DNA of 5,406 bases from Myxococcales bacterium (GTDB taxonomy: Bacteria > Myxococcota_A > Polyangia > Nannocystales > Nannocystaceae): assembly GCA_020431135.1 (NCBI GenBank), contig JAGQIT010000369.1:1-5406 (forward strand). The letters are read 5' to 3'. Positions 1 through 5,083 of this stretch are shown in pieces. Numbering within the stretch: position 1 is the first letter of the stretch; each line of letters begins with the position of its first letter. The notes below the pieces were generated by a model. That model was not told where the DNA came from. It did no database searches and was given only the letters and a program-made list of their open reading frames with translations. The translations under genes and the position numbers were made by a program.

Positions 1-44
1 TGCGAACGACGGCGTCCCCCGGCGCGGCGATCGAGCGCGGGAGA

Positions 45-578
45 TCACCGCCGACGAGGGATCGCGCGGGCGCGGCCGAACCACGTGACCTCGACCTCGA
101 GGAGGCGAGCGTCGAGGGCGGCCGGGGTGTCGGCGAAGCGCCGGCGGAAGAGCTCGACCTCGGCGCGGCTCTGCTCGCCGCCGCCGACCCGGATGAGCGC
201 GTCGACGTAGGCGATGAAGTCCTGCGACTCGTCGCCGAAGCGGTCGCCGACGAGCCAGCGGCGGTCGACCGGGAAGACGCCGGCGCGGACGCGCAGCGCC
301 TGCCTGGCGCTGATCCCCACGGTGCGCAGGCCGAGCTCGCGGGCGAGCTCGTAGGCGATCTTCGGGACGCCTTGGTTGGTCAGCCCGCTGACGACCTCGA
401 CGTCGGCGAGCGGCCCAGGCCAGCGCTCGAGGAGCGCGCGGAGGAGGCGGCGGAGCTCGACGCGGGCCTGGTCCTGATCGAAGTGCGGGCTGCTGAAGCC
501 GACGACGCCGATCCGCGGCGGGTGCCGGGTGTCGAGGTCGGGTCGGTCGCCTGGGTCGCTGTGGTTCGCGCTCGTCAT
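45..578 (-). CDS. SLOG/LOG-like Rossmann-fold protein, function unknown
   Basis: Encodes 177 residues. The N-terminal 20 residues are polar and probably disordered. A first beta-strand and loop follow (IGVVGFSS, 23-30), then a helix with an Arg/Leu-rich face (38-52), a second strand and turn (VEVVSGLTNQGVPKIAYELA, 60-79), a third strand (LRTVGIS, 84-90), and a late strand with a glycine turn and acidic helix (ALIRVGGGEQSRAEVELF, 127-144). The order Rossmann strand, SG..G.P..A helix, GGG..S..E resembles the SLOG superfamily (LOG, DprA and related nucleotide or nucleotide-derivative binders). The canonical PGGxGTxxE of LOG phosphoribohydrolases is altered, so cytokinin-type activity should not be assumed. 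The ATG at 576-578 is preferred because GAGG lies five bases upstream (584-587). The same frame stays open to 716, but that extension is Arg-rich and crosses the inverted repeat at 599-623. The gene is divergent from the decarboxylase. The fold call is moderately sure; the function is unknown. Confidence 0.75.
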   Translation of the reverse strand: MTSANHSDPGDRPDLDTRHPPRIGVVGFSSPHFDQDQARVELRRLLRALLERWPGPLADVEVVSGLTNQGVPKIAYELARELGLRTVGISARQALRVRAGVFPVDRRWLVGDRFGDESQDFIAYVDALIRVGGGEQSRAEVELFRRRFADTPAALDARLLEVEVTWFGRARAIPRRR

Positions 579-598
579 CGTCGCCTCAGCTCTCGTTT

Positions 599-623
599 TC
601 TTCGTGTCATATATACACGAAGA
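599..623 (-). promoter_or_regulatory. AT-rich inverted repeat, probable operator/promoter of the SLOG-like gene
   Basis: TCTTCGTGT (599-607) and ACACGAAGA (615-623) form perfect 9-bp arms around a 7-base AT-rich centre (CATATAT). It is the only clearly AT-rich patch in the window. It ends 20 bases before the ATG of the minus-strand gene, with GAGG between them. On the minus strand the centre reads TATATATG, a possible -10 element, but no convincing -35 is seen. The symmetry and position fit a dimeric repressor site over a core promoter, which is inference; no regulator gene is visible here. An RNA hairpin in the 5' leader is an alternative. Confidence 0.55.
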
Positions 624-673
624 GCGGGCGCTGCGAGGTCGAGTTGGGCGGGCAGGGCAGCTGTTCGCGGATC

Positions 674-710
674 GGCGCGCGCGTCGACGATCACGGCGCG
701 CGCGCGCGCC
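674..710. repeat. Alternating GC palindrome, possible Z-DNA or cruciform tract
   Basis: Positions 695-710 are a perfect 16-bp palindrome made of alternating G and C inside GG...CC. GGCGCGCGCG at 674-683 is also the inverted complement of 701-710, giving 10-bp arms with a 17-base loop. Long alternating purine-pyrimidine GC tracts are known to favour Z-DNA under negative supercoiling. Its place between two divergent genes makes a topological role possible, but the base composition of the genome makes such tracts less surprising. Confidence 0.4.
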
Positions 711-960
711 CGTCACCGTCGTCGGTGTCGACGTAGAACGTCATGGCGCGGTCGGAGATCGCTGCCCTTGTGCCCGCTGAAAGCGGCGGCGAACTGCGAG
801 CTTCGTCGGAGCCGAGGAAAGCGAGAGCGCGTGGGGCTTCGCGGGACGTCGGGGGCGAGGCGGGCTTCCCTCACACGCCCGCCGAGGTCGAAGGCCGCGA
901 AACAGGCGCGTCGCCCCGGCGACGGGCGCTGTCGCGGGCTCGGCGATCGCTGTGAGGCCC

Positions 961-1007
961 GGGCGCGCCGTCGGAGGCCCGCAAGGCTCACGGTCCGGGG
1001 CGCGCCG
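961..1007. repeat. Pair of direct repeats GGGCGCGCCG before the decarboxylase start
   Basis: The 10-mer occurs at 961-970 and 998-1007, start to start 37 bases, and each copy contains the palindrome GGCGCGCC. The second copy overlaps where a ribosome binding site for the GTG at 1010 would lie. Paired palindromes at a start can be operator sites. In DNA this rich in G and C the pair could also be chance. Confidence 0.3.
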
Positions 1008-1009
1008 AC

Positions 1010-3034
1010 GTGGCAGACTCCGACGCCGTGCCGGTTGTCGTCGAAGACCGCTCCACCCGCGCCCTCGTCACCGTCGACGGGGCGATCGACGCCGCCCTGA
1101 TCGGCGAGCTCGAGGCCGCGTTCGTCGCCCTCGCGCGGCCGCTCGTCGGGCGCCCGCCGATCCTCGTCGACCTCACGGGGGCGCCGTCGCTCGACGCGGC
1201 GGACCCCGCCGTCGCTCACCGCCTCCGCGTCGCGACCCTCGCCGCCGAGGGCGATGAGTCTGGGCCGGTGCCGCGGGTTCGCTTCGTCAACGCCGCGGCG
1301 GCGGTCGAGCGGGCGCTCGTCGACGCCGGACTCGGCGAGCACCTGGTCGGCGCCGCGCCGCCCCCCGCCGATCGCACGGCGAGCGAGCGCAGCTACGCCG
1401 ACGTGCTCGGCCAGCTCCGCGACGCCTTCCCGGCGCCGACCTCCGATCCCGCGCGCGACGCCTACTTCGTCTACTCGATCGCCCGCGGCCTCGACCGCGT
1501 CGATCGCATGAAGGGCGAGCGCCCCTACCTCGGGGAGCGCCGCCCGCTCGACTACCGCCGGGCCCGCGCCGCCACCCTTGATTCTGGGATGCGCACGGTC
1601 GAGGCGGTGATCGAGGAGCTCGCCGGCTACCTCGAGGGGCTGACGATCTGGGGCCACCCGCGGACGCAGGAGAACGTGATCCCGCCGGCGACGATCCCGT
1701 CGATCGTCGGCTCGCTCCTCGCCGCCGCCTACAACCCCAACGTGATCTGGGACGAGTACAGCCGGCGGATCGGCGAGGCCGAGGTCGAGGCCGCGGCGAT
1801 CGTCGCCGACCTCGTCGGCTACGACCCGGCGGCCTCGGCCGGGATCTTCACCTGGGGCGGCACGGGGACGATCTTCTACGGCGTCCGCCTCGGCGTCGAG
1901 AAGGCGGCGCCCGGGGCCTTTAAGCGGGGGATCCGCGGCGACCTCAAGGTCGTCGCCTCGGAGGTCAGCCACTACGCCAAGCTGTCGGCGCTCGGCTGGC
2001 TCGGCCTCGGCACCGACAACCTCGTGACGATCCCCGCGGACGCCGACAACGCGATCGACCTCGAGGCCCTCGAGGTCGAGCTACGCCGCCTCTGCGCCGC
2101 CGGCGAGCGGATCGCCTGCATCATGCCGACGATGGGGACGACCGACGCGTTCTCGATCGATCACCTCGCCCAGATCGTCGCGATCCGCGACGCCCTCGTC
2201 GCCGACTACGACCTCGACTACCGCCCGCACATCCACGCCGACGCGGTGATCGGCTGGGCGTGGGCGGTCTTTCGCGACTACGACTTCGACGCCAACCCGC
2301 TGGGCTTCCCGGCGCGGACGCTGCGCTCGCTGTGGGACGCCAACGCCCAGCTGTGCGCCCTCGGCCTCGCCGACTCGATCGGCGTCGACTTCCACAAGAC
2401 CGGCTTCACGCCCTACGTCGCCAGCCTCTTCCTCGTCCGCGACCGCGGCGACTTCGACCTCGTCACCCGCGACCTCGAGGCGATGCCCTACCTCTTCCAG
2501 TTCGGCAACTACCACCCCGGCGTGTTCACGATGGAGACCTCGCGCGCGGGCTCGGCGGTGCTCGCCGCCCTCGCCAACCTCCGCCTCTTCGGCAAGGAGG
2601 GGCTGCGGGCGCTCCTCGGGCACCTCGTCGGCGCGGCCGAGGATCTGCGCCAAGCGCTCGAGCGCTCGCGCTTCGGCGTTGTGGTCAACGACTACAACCA
2701 CGGGCCGGTGACGCTCTTCCGCGTCTACCCGGAGGGGGTCGATCCCGAGGTCACCTACCGGCGCGAGCGCGACGACCCGACCGCGGGGGCGCTCCTCGAG
2801 CGCAACAACGCCTACAACCACCGGATCTTCGCCGCCCTCCAGCGGCAGATGGACGCCGGCGACGGCGTCGCCCTGTCGCTCACCGAGCGCTACCGCGACG
2901 CCGCCTGCGGCGGGCCGATCGTCGCCCTCAAGTCCTTCGTGATGTCGCCCTTCGTCGACGCGGCGGCGATGGACGAGGTCGTCGCCTGCCTCGAGCGCGC
3001 CCGCGTCGAGGTCGCCGGCGCGGCGGCGGAGTAG
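1010..3034 (+). CDS. STAS-like domain fused to PLP-dependent group II amino acid decarboxylase
   Basis: Encodes 674 residues. Residues 16-114 look like a STAS domain: a G.ID strand-turn (24-27), ILVDLTG strand (51-57), the LDAAD turn where SpoIIAA-type proteins carry DSSG (61-65), then a late strand and helix VRFVNAAAAVERALVDAGL (90-108). After a Pro/Ala linker (115-121) comes a full PLP-dependent group II decarboxylase (Pfam PF00282 family: glutamate, aromatic amino acid and diaminobutyrate decarboxylases). It shows a TWGGTGT phosphate-binding motif (281-287), SHYAK with ring-stacking His321, PTMGTTDAFSID (373-384), HADA with Asp411 that contacts the cofactor nitrogen, DFHK with the cofactor-binding Lys463, and TMETSRAG (507-514). 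The product is an amine and CO2 in the cytoplasm; no signal peptide is seen. The substrate is not deducible. An in-frame stop at 953 with no ATG after it leaves GTG at 1010 (or GTG at 1028) as the start; the ribosome site is weak (GGGG at 997-1000). The catalytic domain is certain, the STAS call likely. Confidence 0.93.
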   Translation: MADSDAVPVVVEDRSTRALVTVDGAIDAALIGELEAAFVALARPLVGRPPILVDLTGAPSLDAADPAVAHRLRVATLAAEGDESGPVPRVRFVNAAAAVERALVDAGLGEHLVGAAPPPADRTASERSYADVLGQLRDAFPAPTSDPARDAYFVYSIARGLDRVDRMKGERPYLGERRPLDYRRARAATLDSGMRTVEAVIEELAGYLEGLTIWGHPRTQENVIPPATIPSIVGSLLAAAYNPNVIWDEYSRRIGEAEVEAAAIVADLVGYDPAASAGIFTWGGTGTIFYGVRLGVEKAAPGAFKRGIRGDLKVVASEVSHYAKLSALGWLGLGTDNLVTIPADADNAIDLEALEVELRRLCAAGERIACIMPTMGTTDAFSIDHLAQIVAIRDALVADYDLDYRPHIHADAVIGWAWAVFRDYDFDANPLGFPARTLRSLWDANAQLCALGLADSIGVDFHKTGFTPYVASLFLVRDRGDFDLVTRDLEAMPYLFQFGNYHPGVFTMETSRAGSAVLAALANLRLFGKEGLRALLGHLVGAAEDLRQALERSRFGVVVNDYNHGPVTLFRVYPEGVDPEVTYRRERDDPTAGALLERNNAYNHRIFAALQRQMDAGDGVALSLTERYRDAACGGPIVALKSFVMSPFVDAAAMDEVVACLERARVEVAGAAAE

Positions 3035-3047
3035 GCGGGGCAGCCTC

Positions 3048-3290
3048 CTAGGCGTCGGCGTTGTCGGCGTTGTCTTCGTCCGCTGCGGCGTCGGGCTCGT
3101 CGGCGGGCGCGGCCTCGCCTCGGGGGCCGTGGTCGGCGCTGCGGAGCGGCCCGCTGGGGCTGCGCCGGAACCAATCGGCGACCCGCGAGGCCGCGTCCTT
3201 GGCCGCCGTGCTCGCCTTGTCGGCGACGTCGCGCTGGATCTCGCTGGGAGCGGTGAGGAGCATCGGAGAGCCTGGGTCGGGGGTGGGCAT
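3048..3290 (-). CDS. Small helical protein with acidic tail, unknown function
   Basis: About 80 residues from the ATG at 3288-3290, or 71 from the ATG at 3261-3263; neither has a strong ribosome site. An Ala/Lys/Asp-rich, probably amphipathic helix (QRDVADKASTAAKDAASRV in the central part) ends in ADWFRR. A disordered Pro/Gly stretch follows, then a very acidic C-terminus (ADEDNADNADA) encoded by a tandem 9-base repeat at 3054-3071. The helix composition recalls LEA-like or YtxH/CsbD-like stress proteins, but that is only resemblance. Support for coding is that nearly every third codon position on the minus strand is G or C from 3263 down to the stop, and less so upstream. The gene converges on the decarboxylase with 13 bases between the stops. 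The frame is open to 3431, but that extension is Arg-rich and unlike a protein start. Confidence 0.5.
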   Translation of the reverse strand: MPTPDPGSPMLLTAPSEIQRDVADKASTAAKDAASRVADWFRRSPSGPLRSADHGPRGEAAPADEPDAAADEDNADNADA

Positions 3291-3540
3291 GACGCGTGCC
3301 GAGGGCGATCGCCAGTATGGGAGGTAGCGTCTGCAGGGCGCCCGGCGGATCACGAGAAAGGCGCGCAGCGTTGCCGCGCGCGCCGCGAGTTTGGACACGT
3401 CCCGGCGGCCGCGTGCGCCGCCGCGAGCCATGCGCCCTGCGGAGCGTCCAGGCGAGCGGCGGCGACCGCACCGCAGCGGGCGCGGAGCTTCGCGCCTGTG
3501 CCTAGCGCCCTGCTGCGTCCTCGAGCTCGGGCGATTGTCA

Positions 3541-3612
3541 GCGCTCCGGGGCTCCGGGGCTCCCGCGCTCGGGCGCTCGGGCGCTCGGGCGCTCCAGCGC
3601 TCCGGGGCTCGC
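3541..3612. repeat. Nine tandem copies of a degenerate 8-bp unit (GSGCTCNN)
   Basis: Read in 8-base steps from 3541 the units are gcgctccg, gggctccg, gggctccc, gcgctcgg three times, gcgctcca, gcgctccg and gggctcgc. All nine keep G at position 1 and GCTC at positions 3-6; position 2 is C or G and positions 7-8 vary. Being a multiple of 8, not of 3, it does not look like protein-coding repetition. It lies downstream of the HNH gene. Slipped-strand expansion, a binding-site array, or a lineage-specific dispersed repeat are all possible. Confidence 0.8.
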
Positions 3613-3619
3613 GGAGCGC
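3597..3619. other. GC hairpin at the end of the repeat array
   Basis: GCGCTCCG (3597-3604) and CGGAGCGC (3612-3619) form a perfect 8-bp stem with a 7-base loop. It sits about 70 bases past the stop of the HNH gene on the minus strand, so it could stall polymerase or protect the 3' end of the phosphatase-HNH transcript. No run of T follows on either strand, so it is not a classical intrinsic terminator. Confidence 0.45.
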
Positions 3620-3688
3620 GTGCCTGCTCCCACGCGGCGTGAGCCCGCGACCATGCGCGTGCCGACGGCGCCGGGGAGGGCGCGGTCG

Positions 3689-4198
3689 CTAGCGGTCCTT
3701 CTTGCGGGCGCCTCGCCCACGGCCGCGGCGCCCGCTCCGGCTCGTCGCTGTCTGAGCGCCGGTCGACGCGGGCTCGCCGACATCGCCCGTCGCCTCGCTC
3801 TCGCCCTCCTCCTGCTCACCGGGCCAGGGCGGCAGGTCGAGCCACTCCGGCGGCTCGCGTCGACGCTCGCGTCGGCGCTCCTGCAGCGTCGCGATCACCC
3901 GCTGCAGGGTCGGGTCGGAGAACGCCCGCAGGTCGAGCCGATGGCCCTTGCCGATGTTGCAGGCGGCGCAGGCGATCGCGAGGTTGTCGACCGTGTCGCG
4001 GCCGCCGTGGTTGCGCGGGATGATGTGCTCGATCGTCGCCCGCGACAGCGGCTCGCCGTCGCAGGCGATCGTCTGCCGCCGGTTGCAGTGGATGCACTTG
4101 CCGACGAGGACCTCGCGCCCCTGGAGCCGCCCGCGCGTGAAGGTCGCGTCGGTGGCCGCGAGCCAGAGCAGCACCCGCCGCGTCCGTCCGGCGCTCAT
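3689..4198 (-). CDS. HNH endonuclease-like protein
   Basis: Encodes 169 residues. The HNH core spans about 35-85: zinc ligands C35..C38 and C77..C80 frame IEHIIPRNHGG (56-66) with H58 as the expected general base, then DNLAIACAACNIGKG (71-85) with N72 and N81. The last position is Asn rather than His, a common HNN form. The first 34 residues are a short helical and basic lead (VLLWLAATDATFTRGRLQGREV). After the core comes an Arg/Glu-rich helix (106-115), a conserved-looking PPEWLDLPPWPG segment (116-127), an acidic stretch and a basic tail ending RGRGARKKDR, probably disordered and able to bind nucleic acid. The ATG at 4196-4198 overlaps the phosphatase TGA as ATGA, which fixes the start and implies translational coupling. 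The family includes restriction, phage and repair nucleases; the target is unknown. There are no phage or restriction genes beside it. Confidence 0.88.
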   Translation of the reverse strand: MSAGRTRRVLLWLAATDATFTRGRLQGREVLVGKCIHCNRRQTIACDGEPLSRATIEHIIPRNHGGRDTVDNLAIACAACNIGKGHRLDLRAFSDPTLQRVIATLQERRRERRREPPEWLDLPPWPGEQEEGESEATGDVGEPASTGAQTATSRSGRRGRGRGARKKDR

Positions 4199-4998
4199 CG
4201 TCCGGGGTCGCCCGCCGCGGCGAGGGCGTCGACGAGGCGCGGCAGCAGGCGCGGGTTGGCGGCGACGACGGAGGGCTCGGACGGCAGCCAGGCGCCGCCG
4301 TCGATCCTGCGCACGATGCCACCTGCCTCTTGGACCAGGACCGCCCCGGCGGCCGTGTCCCACGGGCTGAGGTGGCGCTCCCAGTAGCCGTCGAGGCGGC
4401 CGGCGGCGACGTAGGCGAGGTCGAGCGCGGCCGAGCCGGCGCGGCGGATCCCGCGGAGCTGGGGGACCAGACCCGTGAACTCGCGCAGGCCAGCGGCGCC
4501 GTCCGTCGCCCGGCGATAGGAGAAGCCGGTGGCGACGAGCGCCTCGCCGAGGTCGTCGCCGGTGCGTAGGGCGAGGCGGCGGTGCGGGCCGCGGGGCGAC
4601 TCGAGGAACGCCCCGCCGCCGCGGCGGGCGAAGAAGGTCTCGCCGCGCACGGGGTCGTGGACGACGCCGACGCGCCCGCCCTCCTCGTCCCAGAGGGCGA
4701 TCGACACGCAGAAGTGGGGGATCGCGTGGGCGAAGTTCGTCGTCCCGTCGAGGGGGTCGACGATCCAGCGCATCCGCCCCTCGGCGTGGTTTCCCCCCTC
4801 CTCGGCGAGGATCCCGTGCTCGGGGTAGCGGGCGCGGATCCGCGCGACGATCAGCGCCTCGGCGGCCTTGTCCGCGGTCGTCACGAGATCGACCGGCGAC
4901 GACTTGGTCGCGATCTCGAGGTCGCCTTCGAAGTGCTCCATCAGGACGGCGCCGGCCTCTGCGGCGATCTCGATGGCGAAGCTGAGGAGGAGCGGCAT
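4195..4998 (-). CDS. Inositol monophosphatase family protein (Mg-dependent phosphatase)
   Basis: Encodes 267 residues, the usual length for this family. Metal site motifs are intact: LAEEGG with Glu66/67, WIVDPLDGTTNF (78-89) with Asp81 and Asp84, and SPWDTAAGAVLVQEAGG (211-227) with Asp214. The family hydrolyses phosphate monoesters with Mg ions in the cytoplasm: myo-inositol-1-phosphate, but relatives act on histidinol phosphate, fructose-1,6-bisphosphate or 3'-phosphoadenosine phosphate. The substrate cannot be settled from motifs alone, though the sequence is closest in style to SuhB/IMPase. The ATG at 4996-4998 has a GGTAGG-like site 9 bases upstream (5008-5013). It is the first gene of a two-gene unit with the HNH gene and is divergent from the lipoprotein gene across 85 bases. 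Confidence 0.93.
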   Translation of the reverse strand: MPLLLSFAIEIAAEAGAVLMEHFEGDLEIATKSSPVDLVTTADKAAEALIVARIRARYPEHGILAEEGGNHAEGRMRWIVDPLDGTTNFAHAIPHFCVSIALWDEEGGRVGVVHDPVRGETFFARRGGGAFLESPRGPHRRLALRTGDDLGEALVATGFSYRRATDGAAGLREFTGLVPQLRGIRRAGSAALDLAYVAAGRLDGYWERHLSPWDTAAGAVLVQEAGGIVRRIDGGAWLPSEPSVVAANPRLLPRLVDALAAAGDPGR

Positions 4999-5039
4999 GG
5001 CGCCCAGCCTACCAGGACGCGCGCCGACGGAGATGTCTG

Positions 5040-5062
5040 CGCCCGCGCTTCCCTCGCGGGCG
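5040..5062. promoter_or_regulatory. Inverted repeat in the phosphatase/lipoprotein divergent spacer
   Basis: CGCCCGCG (5040-5047) and CGCGGGCG (5055-5062) are perfect 8-bp arms around CTTCCCT. It lies 21 bases before the GTG of the lipoprotein gene and 41 bases from the phosphatase start, so it could be an operator shared by both or a leader hairpin. No -10/-35 pair is obvious in the 85-base spacer. Confidence 0.35.
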
Positions 5063-5083
5063 GCGGCGGCGTAGCCTCAAGCG

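Larger units (their letters stand above)
624..1009. other. Divergent intergenic spacer with no supported gene
   Basis: About 390 bases lie between the inverted repeat and the decarboxylase start. Short open frames here are Arg-rich and have no recognisable domain. Visible structure: an alternating GC tract at 674-710, a 7-bp inverted repeat at 909-915/918-924 with a two-base loop, and two copies of GGGCGCGCCG near the decarboxylase start. I see no sigma-70 type promoter for the plus-strand gene, although it must be transcribed from somewhere in this spacer. Confidence 0.5.
3291..3688. other. Intergenic spacer with tandem repeats, no supported gene
   Basis: About 400 bases separate the start of the small minus-strand gene from the end of the HNH gene. 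Open frames on both strands here are Arg/Ala/Pro/Ser-rich and show no domain. The supported content is the 8-bp tandem array at 3541-3612 and the hairpin at 3597-3619. Any promoter for the small gene must lie within this spacer, but no clear -10/-35 pair is visible. Confidence 0.5.

Noticed and set aside
579..716. 46-codon N-terminal extension of the SLOG-like gene
   Set aside because: The extension is Arg/Ala-rich and low-complexity, crosses the inverted repeat, and the internal ATG at 578 has a good ribosome binding site.
529..780. Plus-strand frame with a transmembrane-like segment (LWFALVIVASALVFFVSYI)
   Set aside because: It overlaps the start, ribosome site and inverted repeat of the SLOG-like gene in antisense. 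The hydrophobic run comes from the AT island, and the rest is Arg-rich. A real membrane peptide cannot be fully excluded.
909..924. CGTCGCC / GGCGACG hairpin as a terminator
   Set aside because: The loop is only two bases, there is no T-run, and no gene ends just upstream on either strand.
743..955. 70-codon plus-strand frame in the divergent spacer
   Set aside because: No clear ribosome site, charged low-complexity translation and no domain; it looks like a chance frame.
713..1972. Long open frame of 419 codons on the minus strand opposite the decarboxylase N-terminal half
   Set aside because: It is antisense to a well-supported domain protein, is Arg/Asp/Val/Gly-rich with no recognisable motif, and such open antisense frames are expected in very GC-rich coding DNA.
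2081..2821. Minus-strand frame of 246 codons inside the decarboxylase
   Set aside because: A shadow of the catalytic domain, rich in Val/Glu/Ala/Arg with no motif; all PLP-binding motifs are read on the plus strand.
2260..3051. Plus-strand frame of 263 codons overlapping the decarboxylase C-terminal half
   Set aside because: The translation is an Arg/Pro/Gly-rich frame-shifted version of the real gene, without any domain.
3541..3612. CRISPR-like array
   Set aside because: The units are 8 bp and contiguous, with no spacers and no cas genes nearby; it is a simple tandem repeat.
3129..3692. Plus-strand frame of 187 codons spanning the small gene and the repeat array
   Set aside because: Arg/Ala/Ser-rich and partly made of the 8-bp repeat in all frames; no motif, and it overlaps the better supported minus-strand small gene.
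3620..4387. Plus-strand frame of 255 codons opposite the HNH gene
   Set aside because: Antisense to clear HNH zinc and active-site motifs; composition is that of a shadow frame.
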